Positions 52,852 through 61,817 of a DNA stretch of 64,000 bases are shown in pieces; within the stretch, counting starts at the first letter, position 1; every line of letters begins with the position of its first letter. A program made the translations under genes and the position numbers. This DNA is from Methylorubrum populi. GTDB lineage: Bacteria; Pseudomonadota; Alphaproteobacteria; Rhizobiales; Beijerinckiaceae. The notes under the pieces were generated by a model that was not told the origin of the DNA, did not search any database, and was given only the letters and a program-made list of their open reading frames with translations. The stretch is taken from NCBI RefSeq assembly GCF_002355515.1, contig NZ_AP014809.1, positions 124,001-188,000 on the forward strand. The letters are read 5' to 3'.

Positions 52852-55383
52852 ATGACACAGCCTGACCAGCCCCCCGCGACCGTCGACCTGGCCTCGTGCG
52901 ACCGCGAGCCCATCCACATCCTGGGCTCGGTCCAGCCGTTCGGCTTTCTCCTCGCCGTCTCGCCCGACTGGATCGTCACCCGCGTCAGCGAGAACGCGCC
53001 GGCCTGGCTCGGGCGCCCGGTCGAGGACCTGCTCGGCCTGCCGCTCGACGCGTTCGTCGACGCCGAGGCTATCCACCGGCTGCGCGGCCACCTGCAGACG
53101 CTGCGCGGGCCGGACGCCGTCGACCGCATCTTCGCCGTGCGGCTGCTCCCTGACCAGCCGCCCTTCGACGTGGCGCTGCACCTGTCCGGCCCGGCCATCG
53201 TCATTGAGGCCGAGCCGAGCGAGCCCGAGCACCTCAGCGCGGGCAACCTCGTGCGCAGCATGGTCGGCCGCCTGCAGCAAACCGCGGGCTACGACCCGCT
53301 CTGCCGCGAGGCCGCCCGCCAGATGCGCGCGCTCACCGGCTTCGACCGCGTCATGGTCTATCGCTTCGCGCCCGACGGCCACGGCGAGGTCATCGCCGAG
53401 GCCGCACGCTCCGGCCTCGACCGCTACCTCGGCCTGCACTACCCGGTCTCCGACATCCCGAAACAGGCCCGCGCCCTCTACGAGCGCAACTGGCTGCGCA
53501 TCATCGCCGACGTCGGCGCCCCGGCCGCCGCGGTCCTGCCGCCGCGCGACCCCGAAGGCGAGCCGCTCGACCTGTCGCTCTCGACGCTGCGGGCGGTCTC
53601 GCCCATCCACATCGAGTACCTGCGCAACATGGGCGTGGCCGCCTCCCTGTCGGTCTCGATCCTGCGCAACGGCCGGCTCTGGGGCCTGTTCGCCTGCCAC
53701 CACATGGAGCCGCGCCACATCTCCCTGGAGCGGCGCACCGCCGCCGAGCTGTTCGGGCAGATGTTCTCCTGGATCCTGGAGAGCCGGCAGCGCGAGGAGG
53801 AGGCCGCCCAGGAGGCGCGCTCACGCGAGATCCACAACCGGCTGATGGGCGCGCTCGCCTCCGGCGTCACCGGCTTGGAGAGCCTGCCCGACTTCGTCGA
53901 GGAACTCGCCGCCATCGTGCCGAGCGACGGGATCGGCCTCTGGGTCGACGGCACGGTCTCCCTGCACGGCGCGACCCCGACCGCCGAGGAGTTCGCCGGG
54001 CTCGTGCGCTTCCTCAACCGCACCGCGGCGAGCCGCGTCTACGCGGTCGACGAGATCGGGCGGGCGCACGAGCCCGGCCGCGACTTCACGGAGCGCGCCG
54101 CCGGCATGCTCGCCGTGCCGGTCTCGCGCACGCCGCGCGACTTCCTGGTCTTCTTCCGGCGCGAGGTCGCGCGGACCGTGACCTGGGCCGGCAACCCGGA
54201 GAAGCCGGCGGGCCTCGGCCCGAACGGGGTGCGGCTCACCCCGCGCAAGAGCTTCGAGGCCTGGACCGAGACCGTGCGCGGGCGCTCGCTGCCCTGGTCC
54301 GAGGTCGAGCTCCGCACCGCGGAGGCGCTGCGCGTCACCTTGCTTGAGGTGATCCTGCGCCTGTCCGATTCGGCCGAGCGCGAGCGCAAGGAGGCGCAGG
54401 AGCGGCAGGAGTTGCTCATCGCCGAGCTGAACCACCGCGTGCGCAACATCCTCAACCTCATCCGGGGCGTGGTCACGCAGAGCCGCGCCAACGTGGACCG
54501 GCCCGAGGATTTCACCGCCGTCGTCGGCGAGCGCATCCAGGCGCTGGCCCGCGCCCACGACCAGGTCACGAGCTCGAACTGGGGGCCGGGGTCGCTGCGC
54601 GACCTCGTGCTCCTTGAGGCCGGGGCCTACCTCGGGAGGAAGGCCGACCGTGTCGTGCTCGACGGTGTCGACGTCCTGCTGGAGCCGCAGGCGTTCACGA
54701 CCGTGGCCCTCGTCATCCACGAGTTGATGACGAACTCGGCGAAGTACGGCGCCCTCTGCGACAGCGCCGGCCGGATCGACGTCCGCTGGGAACGCGACGC
54801 CCTCGACCACCTCGTCATCCATTGGCGGGAGAGCGGCGGCCCGGTGGTGCGTGCGCCGACCCGGCGCGGCTTCGGCACCACCATCATCGAGCGCTCCATC
54901 CCCTACGAGCTCAAGGGCGAGGCGGAGGTGCGCTACGAGCTCACCGGGCTGCGGGCGCGCTTCGTGGTGCCGCCGGCCTATGTCCGCGCCGCTCCCCCGA
55001 AGCAAGCCCAACCGGCTTCTCGCGAGCCGTCGCCCGCGACCCGCCTCGACGGCACGGTGCTGGTGGTCGAGGACAACATGATCATCGCGCTGGAGGCCGA
55101 GGAGGTGCTCACCGCCCTGGGCGCGAGCGCGGTCGACATGGCGGCCTCGGTCCGTGAGGCGCTGCGCCTGATCGAGGCGTCGCGGCCTGACCGGGCGGTG
55201 CTCGACGTCAACCTGGGCTCCGAGACGAGCGTGCCGGTGGCGCGCCGGCTCGCCGAGCTCGGCATCCCCTTCGCCTTCGCGACGGGCTACGGCGAGAGCT
55301 TCAAGGTGCCGCCCGACCTGGGCGACGTCCCGGTGGTGAAGAAACCCTACGGCGCCGACGAGCTGCTGCGCGCCTTCCCCTGA
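52852..55383 (+). CDS. bacteriophytochrome-HWE kinase-receiver fusion (BphP)
   Basis: About 843 residues. N-terminal PAS has Cys16 (LASCDREPIHI), the biliverdin attachment site of bacteriophytochromes, and SVQPFGFLLAV. GAF has YPVSDIP near residue 200 and MRALTGFDRVMVYRF; PHY domain follows to about 500. Then an HWE kinase (LIAELNHRVRNILNLIRGVV, phospho-His528; HELMTNSAKYGAL; RRGFGTTIIERS) and a C-terminal receiver (VVEDNMIIALE, acceptor Asp785 in AVLDVNLGSE, FATGYG, VKKPYG). A light-regulated kinase with its own receiver. It neighbours a hybrid kinase and other PAS-HWE genes, suggesting a light/stress signalling cluster. Confidence 0.95.
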   Translation: MTQPDQPPATVDLASCDREPIHILGSVQPFGFLLAVSPDWIVTRVSENAPAWLGRPVEDLLGLPLDAFVDAEAIHRLRGHLQTLRGPDAVDRIFAVRLLPDQPPFDVALHLSGPAIVIEAEPSEPEHLSAGNLVRSMVGRLQQTAGYDPLCREAARQMRALTGFDRVMVYRFAPDGHGEVIAEAARSGLDRYLGLHYPVSDIPKQARALYERNWLRIIADVGAPAAAVLPPRDPEGEPLDLSLSTLRAVSPIHIEYLRNMGVAASLSVSILRNGRLWGLFACHHMEPRHISLERRTAAELFGQMFSWILESRQREEEAAQEARSREIHNRLMGALASGVTGLESLPDFVEELAAIVPSDGIGLWVDGTVSLHGATPTAEEFAGLVRFLNRTAASRVYAVDEIGRAHEPGRDFTERAAGMLAVPVSRTPRDFLVFFRREVARTVTWAGNPEKPAGLGPNGVRLTPRKSFEAWTETVRGRSLPWSEVELRTAEALRVTLLEVILRLSDSAERERKEAQERQELLIAELNHRVRNILNLIRGVVTQSRANVDRPEDFTAVVGERIQALARAHDQVTSSNWGPGSLRDLVLLEAGAYLGRKADRVVLDGVDVLLEPQAFTTVALVIHELMTNSAKYGALCDSAGRIDVRWERDALDHLVIHWRESGGPVVRAPTRRGFGTTIIERSIPYELKGEAEVRYELTGLRARFVVPPAYVRAAPPKQAQPASREPSPATRLDGTVLVVEDNMIIALEAEEVLTALGASAVDMAASVREALRLIEASRPDRAVLDVNLGSETSVPVARRLAELGIPFAFATGYGESFKVPPDLGDVPVVKKPYGADELLRAFP

Positions 55384-55536
55384 CGAACGGACACATGGCG
55401 GGAGCGCCCTGGGGTCGTCTTGCGTCTCTGTAGGCGCTCGGTCGAGGCCGGTCGTGGACGGGTCGCGGACCACGCAAAGGAGCGGTCGCGCGACTTCTGC
55501 CGGGCCGGGGCCAGGATCTCCGATGGCCCTGACCGG
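55384..55536. other. short intergenic region
   Basis: About 150 bases between the bacteriophytochrome gene and the VOC protein gene (convergent). No structure noted. Confidence 0.4.
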
Positions 55537-56022
55537 TCAGCCGATGGCGCCGGTGTTCATGCCCTTCTCGGCGAGCTGCCGGAGGGCCTTCTCCGACTTG
55601 GACAGGTCGAGACCCATCCCGGCTTGCACCTCCGGGGCCTTGGTGAACTGAACGTCGGCGTACGAGACGACCTCGACGCGGTTGCCCCAGGGGTCGAGGA
55701 AGTCGAGGAAGCTCCCCTCGATCATGCGGGCTCCCGCAGCCTCGGCGAGCGCCTTTGCGCGGGAGCGGTCGTCGACCACCAGGCCGAAGTGACCGTCCGG
55801 CCGGTAGTCGGCCGGGCGGGCCGCGGCGGCCGGCGTCTCGGCGAGCGCGAGGAACTGGTCGCCCATGTCGAGGAAGGCCATCTTTTCCGCCCGACCGCGC
55901 AGCGTGAACGCGAAGATCGCGCCGTAGAAGGCGAGCGCGGCTTCGAGGTCGCCGACCTCCAGCGCGACGTGGTTCACGCCAACGAGGCGCGGCCTGGGGT
56001 CAGTGTCCGGTGGATTGTCCAT
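55537..56022 (-). CDS. VOC-family protein (glyoxalase/bleomycin-resistance superfamily)
   Basis: 161 residues with the beta-alpha-beta-beta-beta modules: RLVGVNHVALEVGDLEAALA at the start, FLDMGDQFLALAETP, and GHFGLVVDDRSRAKALAEAA with IEGSFLDFLDPWGNRVEVVS. The His, Glu and His metal ligand positions are plausible (NHVAL, ...). Probably a small metal-dependent isomerase, dioxygenase-like or resistance protein; substrate unknown. Confidence 0.85.
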   Translation of the reverse strand: MDNPPDTDPRPRLVGVNHVALEVGDLEAALAFYGAIFAFTLRGRAEKMAFLDMGDQFLALAETPAAAARPADYRPDGHFGLVVDDRSRAKALAEAAGARMIEGSFLDFLDPWGNRVEVVSYADVQFTKAPEVQAGMGLDLSKSEKALRQLAEKGMNTGAIG

Positions 56023-56076
56023 CGTGCATCCTCCCGTGCGGACCTGCGTGCAGCTGTGACCCAGAGCGAAGGTGGC

Positions 56077-56283
56077 CTACTTACCGCCGAGGACCTTGTC
56101 GGCCTTGGCGTCGACTTTCTTTCTGTCGGCCGTCGAGAGGTTGCCCACCTTCTCCTGCTGGGCAGCGCGGGCCTTGGCGTTCCGGGCGTGCGCCTTGTCC
56201 TCCACGGGGTACTTGCGCTCCTCGGGCAAGGCGAACTTGCTCTCGGACAGATCCTGGCGTTCCTCGGTCTTGAGCTTCGACAT
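56077..56283 (-). CDS. DUF6582-like small lysine-rich protein
   Basis: 68 residues, highly charged: MSKLKTEERQDLSESKFALP, then EERKYPVEDKAHARNAKARA and a C-terminal Lys-rich part (TADRKKVDAKADKVL). The ALP..R.YP..D..HARNA pattern matches DUF6582-type proteins. GGAGG before ATG 56283. Function unknown. Confidence 0.72.
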   Translation of the reverse strand: MSKLKTEERQDLSESKFALPEERKYPVEDKAHARNAKARAAQQEKVGNLSTADRKKVDAKADKVLGGK

Positions 56284-56398
56284 CGCGGCCTCCGGTTTTT
56301 GGAGAGGCCAACGCGGCACTGGGTGCCTTGGTGCCCCTCTCGGCGGGCCAAGGGAACGAGCATCCGTTTCATTCCAGCGCCGTCGTGTGGGCGCTGCC
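56284..56398. other. intergenic region upstream of the DUF6582-like gene
   Basis: No gene. It precedes the receiver-domain relic. Confidence 0.4.
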
Positions 56399-56668
56399 AG
56401 CGGCATCGAGCTGGCGAAGGTCCTGCAGCGGCGGCTGCCCGACCTGCCGGTGCTGCTCGCCTCGGGCTACAGCCACGTGCTGGCCCAGGACGGGCTTCAC
56501 GGCTTCGAGTTGCTGCACAAGCCGTACTCGGCCGACCAGCTCGGGCGCATCCTCGGCAAGGTCGTGCCGCCGCGCACGGCCGCCACGGACGGTCAGGTCG
56601 GCGGGACGCAGGATCACGCCGGCTTCCCGTCGGAATCCTCCTGGGATGGAACCACCCGGACGTCTTGA
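56399..56668 (+). pseudogene. receiver-domain remnant
   Basis: Reading from about 56399: SGIELAKVLQRRLPDLPVLL then ASGYSHVLAQDGLHGFELLH and KPYSADQLGRILGKV, the second half of a receiver domain (Ser in ASGYS and Lys-Pro in HKPY present). No acceptor-Asp half and no start. Leftover of a hybrid kinase. Confidence 0.7.
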
Positions 56669-56740
56669 GCCTGTCTGTACGATGGATCGTGCCTGCACCA
56701 GCGAGGATGAAGCGGACCGCCTTCGCGCCCTCGAACGATT

Positions 56741-57000
56741 CCGGTGCCGTGGACCAGCGTTGGCACGTGGTTCACGAGGGCGAGGCACCTCGGTTCTGCC
56801 TGACTTGGTCCGAGCAGGGTGGAACGCCCATCCTGAGCCAGCCTACGCGCCGCGGCTTTGGCTCGCGCCTGATCGAGCGCAGCTTCGCGGCCGAGGTCGG
56901 CAGCGAGGTCAAGCTCACCCACGCGCCGAGCGGCCTCACGTGCCGCCTGGAGGCGCCGCTCGCCTCCATGCAGGAAGCGCGCGACGAGGCGGTCGCATGA
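56741..57000 (+). pseudogene. C-terminal remnant of an HWE histidine kinase
   Basis: Ends with RWHVVHEGEAPRFCLTWSEQ, GGTPILSQPTRRGFGSRLIE and RSFAAEVGSEVKLTHAPSGL, the G-box half of an HWE ATPase domain (compare RRGFGTTIIERS in the phytochrome). The H box and N box are missing. It lies just after the receiver remnant, in the opposite order from a normal kinase-receiver, so either two different genes or a rearranged one. Confidence 0.7.
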
Positions 57001-57010
57001 CGCGCCAGCC

Positions 57011-57460
57011 CTAGCCGCCCGCTATCCTAGAGGCAGCACGCGCCGCCTTCTCGTGGGCCTTGGCTTCGGCCTCGTCGGCGGCATCCAGGACGTCGTCCAG
57101 GCGCTCGGCCCTGGCCGTCGTCCCGCAGCGCTGACGAAGCTCGTCGAGTTCCTCCTCGGTCAGGCTCTCGATACCGATGTAGCGGTTCTGGGCCGCGCTC
57201 GCCCGGATCAGCTCGTCGAGCTTGGCCTGGATGGCCGCCCCGTCGCGGTTCTGCGAGTTCTGGATCAGGAACACCATCAGAAAGGTCACGATGGTGGTGC
57301 CGGTGTTGATGACGAGCTGCCAAGTCTCCGAGTACCCGAAGAACGGTCCGCTGACGGCCCAGCCGACGACGATGGCCGCCCCCGCTGCGAAGGCGAGCGG
57401 GTGGCCGGCCCACTTGGCGACCTTGCCAGCGAAGGACGTGAAGGCACGGGACAGTGACAT
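57011..57460 (-). CDS. low-affinity iron permease-family protein
   Basis: 149 residues. Two membrane helices (AGHPLAFAAGAAIVVGWAVS and TWQLVINTGTTIVTFLMVFL) joined by GPFFGYSETW, then IQNSQNRDGAAIQAKLDELI, the family's signature, and a charged C-terminal helix. In this family the name comes from yeast Fet4-like sequences; function in bacteria is not proven. Start ATG 57460. Confidence 0.82.
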   Translation of the reverse strand: MSLSRAFTSFAGKVAKWAGHPLAFAAGAAIVVGWAVSGPFFGYSETWQLVINTGTTIVTFLMVFLIQNSQNRDGAAIQAKLDELIRASAAQNRYIGIESLTEEELDELRQRCGTTARAERLDDVLDAADEAEAKAHEKAARAASRIAGG

Positions 57461-57700
57461 GGCGCGGCTCCCGCCTGGGCCTGCCGGCCGAGGGCCGAGT
57501 ACGGGCGGGCAACGTCGGGTCGCACGAAGGGCTCCGCACCGGACCGGACCGACAGACGTGGCATGTATCCCCTGCAGGACTTCAGGCTATGGCTGGCACG
57601 TGTGTAGGGCACGACCCGCATGATACGCGCGGGCCGCCGAACAGGCCCCGTCCCGGCAAACGAACCGGAACCTCGCGGAACGAGCGGCGCTACTGAGGCG

Positions 57701-57961
57701 ATGGACCAACTCGACCAGACCGTGCGCTCGATCCTGGCACGCGCAGCGACCTACAAGCCCGGAACCATCATCCGGGCCGAACGTGTCATGGACGCCTACC
57801 TCGACACATTCGAGGGCTATCAGGCGAGGCGGGCCGCGATGGATGCCCTGCTCCGCGAACTCGGCTTGCCGGAGCGCCACGCCCGCAACAGGGGCGGCCT
57901 GTTCGAGCTGATCGAACTGCACCTGAGGCGCCGACACGGCGAGCTCACGCGCATGTTCCAG
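57701..57961 (+). CDS. small hypothetical protein
   Basis: 87 residues (MDQLDQTVRSILARAATYKP, then GTIIRAERVMDAYLDTFEGY, C-terminal LFELIELHLRRRHGELTRMF). Mainly helical, no signal peptide or known domain. Start ATG 57701 is preferred over the longer frame. Function unknown. Stop at 57962-57964. Confidence 0.6.
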
Positions 57962-58140
57962 TAGGCGCCGCCCGAGCCCGGCTCGCCCCCCAGCCGACGG
58001 CACGGTGCGGGCGGCGGTCAAGGCCGCGAGCCCGGGCCATGGCGCACATGGCCGCTATCCGTAGACTGGCCAAGCTGAAACCGGGACCTGCCTTCGGCCA
58101 TTGACCTGTCCGTCACCTTCCCGACAGGTCACCGCTTCCG

Positions 58141-58515
58141 ATGCCGAAGAAGCCGCTCTCGCCGACGGCGCCCGTCCTGGTCGTCGAGGACGACGGCCTC
58201 GTGCGCATGGTGGCGGTCGACATGCTGGAGGATGCCGGCTTCGATGTCCTGGAGGCTGGCTCGGCCGACGCGGCCTGGACCATCCTCGAACGTACCCTGT
58301 CTGTGGGGGCCTTGTTCACCGACATCGACATGCCGGGAACGATGGACGGCCTTACCCTGGCCGGGCGGGTGGCCGAACGCTGGCCCGACATCCGGCTCGT
58401 GGTGCCCCCCGGCGGCAAGGACTTGCACGACGCCGGGCTGCCCGACCACGGACGCTTCCTGCTCAAGCTCTACCGGCAGGGAGAGCTCCTGGAAGCCATC
58501 GCTGCGGCGGCCTGA
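58141..58515 (+). CDS. single-domain response regulator with altered switch residue
   Basis: 124-residue receiver. Acidic pocket LVVEDDGLVR and acceptor Asp in FTDIDMPGTMDG are present. The Thr/Ser after the fourth strand is replaced (RLVVPPGGK) and the Lys-Pro pair reads LLKLY, so the conserved Lys is followed by Leu instead of Pro. It may have altered output. It is upstream of the PAS-HWE kinase on the same strand. Confidence 0.82.
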   Translation: MPKKPLSPTAPVLVVEDDGLVRMVAVDMLEDAGFDVLEAGSADAAWTILERTLSVGALFTDIDMPGTMDGLTLAGRVAERWPDIRLVVPPGGKDLHDAGLPDHGRFLLKLYRQGELLEAIAAAA

Positions 58516-58630
58516 CCGCGGGTCACGGGCGCAGCGTGCCGGCTCCATGTGCGACGTCCCGACCGGCCCTTCGGCCAAGCGCGGCGACGGGGCGCGGCAA
58601 CCGGGGACATTATCGCAAGTTAGGCATCGT

Positions 58631-59707
58631 ATGCCCGGCCACGGGCATTCATCGAGCTTCCGAGCCGGGCGACGACGGCTGTTCCTGGAGGGCCGTGTGG
58701 CCGTGCGCGACGAGACGGGACCAGGGGCGGCCGACCTCACGCTGCTGCGCGCGGCGGTCGAGGCGTCCGGCGAGGCCATCATCATCACCTCCGCCGAGCT
58801 CGACGAGCCGGGGCCGCGCATCGAGTACGCCAACCCGGCCTTCACCCGCATGACAGGCTACGCGGCGGCGGAGGTGCTCGGCCGCTCGCCCCGGCTCCTG
58901 CAGGGACCAAAAACCGACCGGGCCGTGCTGGACGAGCTTCGGGCTGCCCTGGAAGCCGGGGAGCCCGCGCATGGCGAGGCGGTCAACTACCGCAAGGACG
59001 GCACTCACTACGTGGTCGAGTGGCTGATCACTCCTGTGCGCGAGCCCGACGGACGCATCTCGCACTGGGTCTCGACGCAGCGCGACATCTCCGAGCGGCG
59101 CGCGGGCGAGGACCGGCAGGCGCTGCTGGTGCGCGAACTCCATCATCGGGTGAAGAACACCCTCGCCACCGTCCAAGCGGTGATGAATGCGACCGCTCGC
59201 TCGGCACTCTCCATTCCCGAGTTTACCCGCGCCCTGTCGGGCCGGATCGCCTCGCTGGCCCGGACCCACGCGCTGATCACCGAGGACCTCTCCCAGGCGG
59301 CCTCGTTCGAGAGCCTGCTGCGAGCCGAGCTCGGCCCCTACGACGAGCGCGGGCGGTTGGGCCTGGAAGGTCCCTCGGTCGTGTTACCGTCGGAACTCGC
59401 GGTGCCGGTTGGCATGGCACTGCACGAGCTGACCACCAACGCCCTGCAGCACGGGTCCCTGGCCGACCCAAAGGGACGGCTGCAGGTCACTTGGTGGATC
59501 GAGGATGGCACGGTAGGCCGGGGCTTGCGCTGGGACTGGGCCGAACACGACGGGCCACCGGCGCCGCTTCCGACGCGCGAGGGCTTCGGTCACCGGCTCC
59601 TCAACAAGGTCCTGGCCACGCAGACGGGCGCTGAGGTGGCGGTCGATTTCGCGCCGGACGGGCTGCGGGTGTCGGTCCGCATGCCCCTGCCGGAGCCGCA
59701 CGCCTGA
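58631..59707 (+). CDS. PAS-HWE sensor histidine kinase
   Basis: 358 residues. A single PAS domain (about 25-150) with a LOV-like core: NPAFTRMTGYAAAEVLGRSP, and RLLQGPKTD, where the photoactive LOV Cys (GRNCRFLQG) is replaced by Ser-Pro, so it is not a blue-light sensor. PAC follows (WVSTQRDISERRA). HWE core: LVRELHHRVKNTLATVQAVM (phospho-His), HELTTNALQHGSL and REGFGHRLLNKVL. ATG 58631 lacks a ribosome site; GTG 58697 has GGAGG and may be the true start. Confidence 0.85.
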   Translation: MPGHGHSSSFRAGRRRLFLEGRVAVRDETGPGAADLTLLRAAVEASGEAIIITSAELDEPGPRIEYANPAFTRMTGYAAAEVLGRSPRLLQGPKTDRAVLDELRAALEAGEPAHGEAVNYRKDGTHYVVEWLITPVREPDGRISHWVSTQRDISERRAGEDRQALLVRELHHRVKNTLATVQAVMNATARSALSIPEFTRALSGRIASLARTHALITEDLSQAASFESLLRAELGPYDERGRLGLEGPSVVLPSELAVPVGMALHELTTNALQHGSLADPKGRLQVTWWIEDGTVGRGLRWDWAEHDGPPAPLPTREGFGHRLLNKVLATQTGAEVAVDFAPDGLRVSVRMPLPEPHA

Positions 59708-59741
59708 GGCCCGCCCGCGGCGCGCGGGACAACCTTGCGGT

Positions 59742-59996
59742 TCAGCCCTTTTTGCCGCCCTTCTCGTGGCGCCCGATCTCGGCTTTGCAGGCCGGCGATA
59801 GCTCGGCCATGTTCCTCCGGAAGCACGCCTGGACCTCCGGCCCGTCCGGCGGCAGGTCGCCGCAATAGGTCGCGTAGTCGCCGCTGCAGTGCTGTTTCAG
59901 GGCCGCCCGGTCGGCCTCGGCCAGCGAGCCGGCCCGCGTCTCAAGACCGCAAGCCGCGGACGCGAGGGCAAGCACGACAACCAATCGATGGAGCAT
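59742..59996 (-). CDS. small periplasmic Cys-rich protein
   Basis: 84 residues. Signal peptide (MLHRLVVVLALASAACG, possibly a lipoprotein-like Cys at 16). Mature part has four Cys in KQHCSGDYATYCGDLPPDGP, VQACFRRN and SPACKAE spacing, like the Cys-rich GLG1-type repeat. Function unknown. Start ATG 59996. Confidence 0.72.
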   Translation of the reverse strand: MLHRLVVVLALASAACGLETRAGSLAEADRAALKQHCSGDYATYCGDLPPDGPEVQACFRRNMAELSPACKAEIGRHEKGGKKG

Positions 59997-60146
59997 GAGG
60001 CGGCGGTCCCGTCGAGGCGAGAGGCAAGGTGGCTGCTCGGTGACGCCGGCACGGCCGGCGCCACTGTACGGGTCAACTCGCCCGCGGTCGGACGGGTCCG
60101 CCCCCTGGCCGGGGCCGGCGTTCCAGGGGCCGGCCGATCTCGCGGA

Positions 60147-60611
60147 TCAGGCATGCCTGAGGTCGTCCGGCACCTTGCCGCCGTTCTCGGCGAGCTTCTG
60201 GACCACCTGCTTGTGCAGCCAGACGTTCATCGTGGCCGAATCCTCCTTGTCGCCCGCGTAGTGCAGCTCGTCGGCGAGCTGCTTGCGCGCCTGCAGGCTG
60301 CTGTCGAGGTCGAGCAGCTTCAGGAGGTCGACGATGGACCGCTTGTAGTCGAGCGTCTGGCCCTTGCTCGACGCCAGGTCGGCGAGGACCTGGCCGACGT
60401 CGACGTTCGCTTGGGCCGAGCCCGCTGCGACCGGGGACGGCGCGCCGCTCATCGACGGGGCGACCGCACTGCTGGCCGAGCCGGTCGGGCCGTCTTCGCC
60501 CTGCGCCGCGGCCGACACGCTCGGCGTCTCCGAGGCATGCGGGGCCGCCACCTGGGCGCTCGCGCTGCCGCCGCCGAAGATCTTCGACATGATCGACCCG
60601 AAGATGCTCAT
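60147..60611 (-). CDS. DUF3597 protein
   Basis: 154 residues. N-terminal MSIFGSIMSKIFGG, an Ala/Ser/Pro-rich middle (20-70), then the conserved DUF3597 domain (VDVGQVLADLASSKGQTLDY, KRSIVDLLKLLDLDSSLQAR and ELHYAGDKEDSATMNVWLHK). GGAGG precedes ATG 60611. EcfG-type promoter at 60659-60683 upstream. The family is linked with stress response in alphaproteobacteria. Confidence 0.85.
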   Translation of the reverse strand: MSIFGSIMSKIFGGGSASAQVAAPHASETPSVSAAAQGEDGPTGSASSAVAPSMSGAPSPVAAGSAQANVDVGQVLADLASSKGQTLDYKRSIVDLLKLLDLDSSLQARKQLADELHYAGDKEDSATMNVWLHKQVVQKLAENGGKVPDDLRHA

Positions 60612-60658
60612 CCCGTCCTCCGTTCTCATGGAAGCCCTGCCTTGGCCAGGCGCTCGAC

Positions 60659-60683
60659 AACGGAGAGGCGGGCACGGCGTTCC
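60659..60683 (-). promoter_or_regulatory. EcfG (general stress) promoter candidate for DUF3597 gene
   Basis: GGAAC (60683-60679), 16 bases, CGTT (60662-60659), reverse strand, with the -10 element 48 bases before ATG 60611. Exact match to the EcfG consensus in spacing and sequence. Confidence 0.65.
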
Positions 60684-60905
60684 CCGTGGAGACCCCGGCC
60701 GCACAGGTCACCGCCCAGGCCTTGGGCGGCGTGGTCGGCAACTCGCTTGTCACGGGCTAAAGTGAGGATGGTGGGTGGTGTGGCGGAACGGCAGCATCCA
60801 GGGGACGCAGCGCTGGTAGAGAATGCGTCGCTTCCGGAACCGAGAACGTGACCGTCCTTTCCTCGACCACGCTGCGCCTCGGCGCGGCCCTCCTCGCCGG
60901 CCTGC

Positions 60906-61817
60906 TTGGCCGTCGCCGCGCCCGCCTGGGCCGACAAGGCCTCGTTGACGCAGGACGCGCCGACGGAGGCTGGCGCTGGGAAGAAGGACGGCGAGCCCGA
61001 CAAGATCGACACCGAGAACCTGTTCGGCTTCACCGAGGGCACCGACGTCGGCAAGAAGGGCGAGCAGGAGGTCCTCGTCGACATCATCGGCCGCTTCAGC
61101 AAAAGGCGGGCTGGCCCCGGCCTGTCCGGCTACGCCGCGGCGCAGCCCATCATCAGCTACCAGTACGACCTGACCGACAACTTCAGCATCGAGCCGGGCC
61201 TCTGGTTTGACGCCCGCGACAGCCGCAACGTCGCCGGCGTGCCCGACAAGTCCTTCGGCACCTTCAACGGCGGCTCGCTGGAGCTGAAGTACCAGTTCTT
61301 CAAGCGCACCGACCAGCGGCCGTTCAGCGTCGCCTTGCAAGTCGAGCCGGAATACGCGCGCATCACGCCCGTCGAGGGTCAGGGCGCGGACGTGTTCAGC
61401 GTCGAGACCCGCCTGATCGCCGACGCGCGGCTCCTGCCGGACAAGCTCTGGGCCGGCGTCAACCTGGTCTACGACCCGCAGGTGTCGCGCTTGAAGGGCT
61501 CGGGCGAGGTCGACCGGACCTCGATGCTCTCGGTCTCGGGCACGCTGATGGCGAAGGTCGCGGACAACCTCTTCCTCGGCCCGGAGGCCCGGTACATGCG
61601 CGCCTACGACGGCGCGTTCCTGAACCGCTTCGACGGCCACGCCGTGTTCGTCGGCCCGGTGCTGCACTACCAGGTGATGGAAAAGGGCTTCCTCACTCTG
61701 GCCTACTCGACGCAGGTGTTCGGGCACGACCGCGACCCGGACTTCTCGGACCAGGTGTTCAACCTCAACCAGTTCTCGCGCCACAACTTGCGCGTACGCT
61801 TCGGCGTCGAGTTCTGA
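60906..61817 (+). CDS. outer-membrane beta-barrel protein (signal peptide frameshifted)
   Basis: 303-residue frame. From ADKASLTQDAPTEAGAGKKD to the C terminus (VFNLNQFSRHNLRVRFGVEF) the sequence is amphipathic strands, ending in Phe as in outer-membrane barrels. The frame begins in the middle of a signal peptide. GTG 60848 starts a good signal peptide, MTVLSSTTLRLGAALLAGLL, in another frame, and a one-base shift near 60906 would give LLAVAAPAWADKA. So the true gene is 60848-61817 with a single frameshift. TTG 60906 is a doubtful start. Confidence 0.75.
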   Translation: MAVAAPAWADKASLTQDAPTEAGAGKKDGEPDKIDTENLFGFTEGTDVGKKGEQEVLVDIIGRFSKRRAGPGLSGYAAAQPIISYQYDLTDNFSIEPGLWFDARDSRNVAGVPDKSFGTFNGGSLELKYQFFKRTDQRPFSVALQVEPEYARITPVEGQGADVFSVETRLIADARLLPDKLWAGVNLVYDPQVSRLKGSGEVDRTSMLSVSGTLMAKVADNLFLGPEARYMRAYDGAFLNRFDGHAVFVGPVLHYQVMEKGFLTLAYSTQVFGHDRDPDFSDQVFNLNQFSRHNLRVRFGVEF

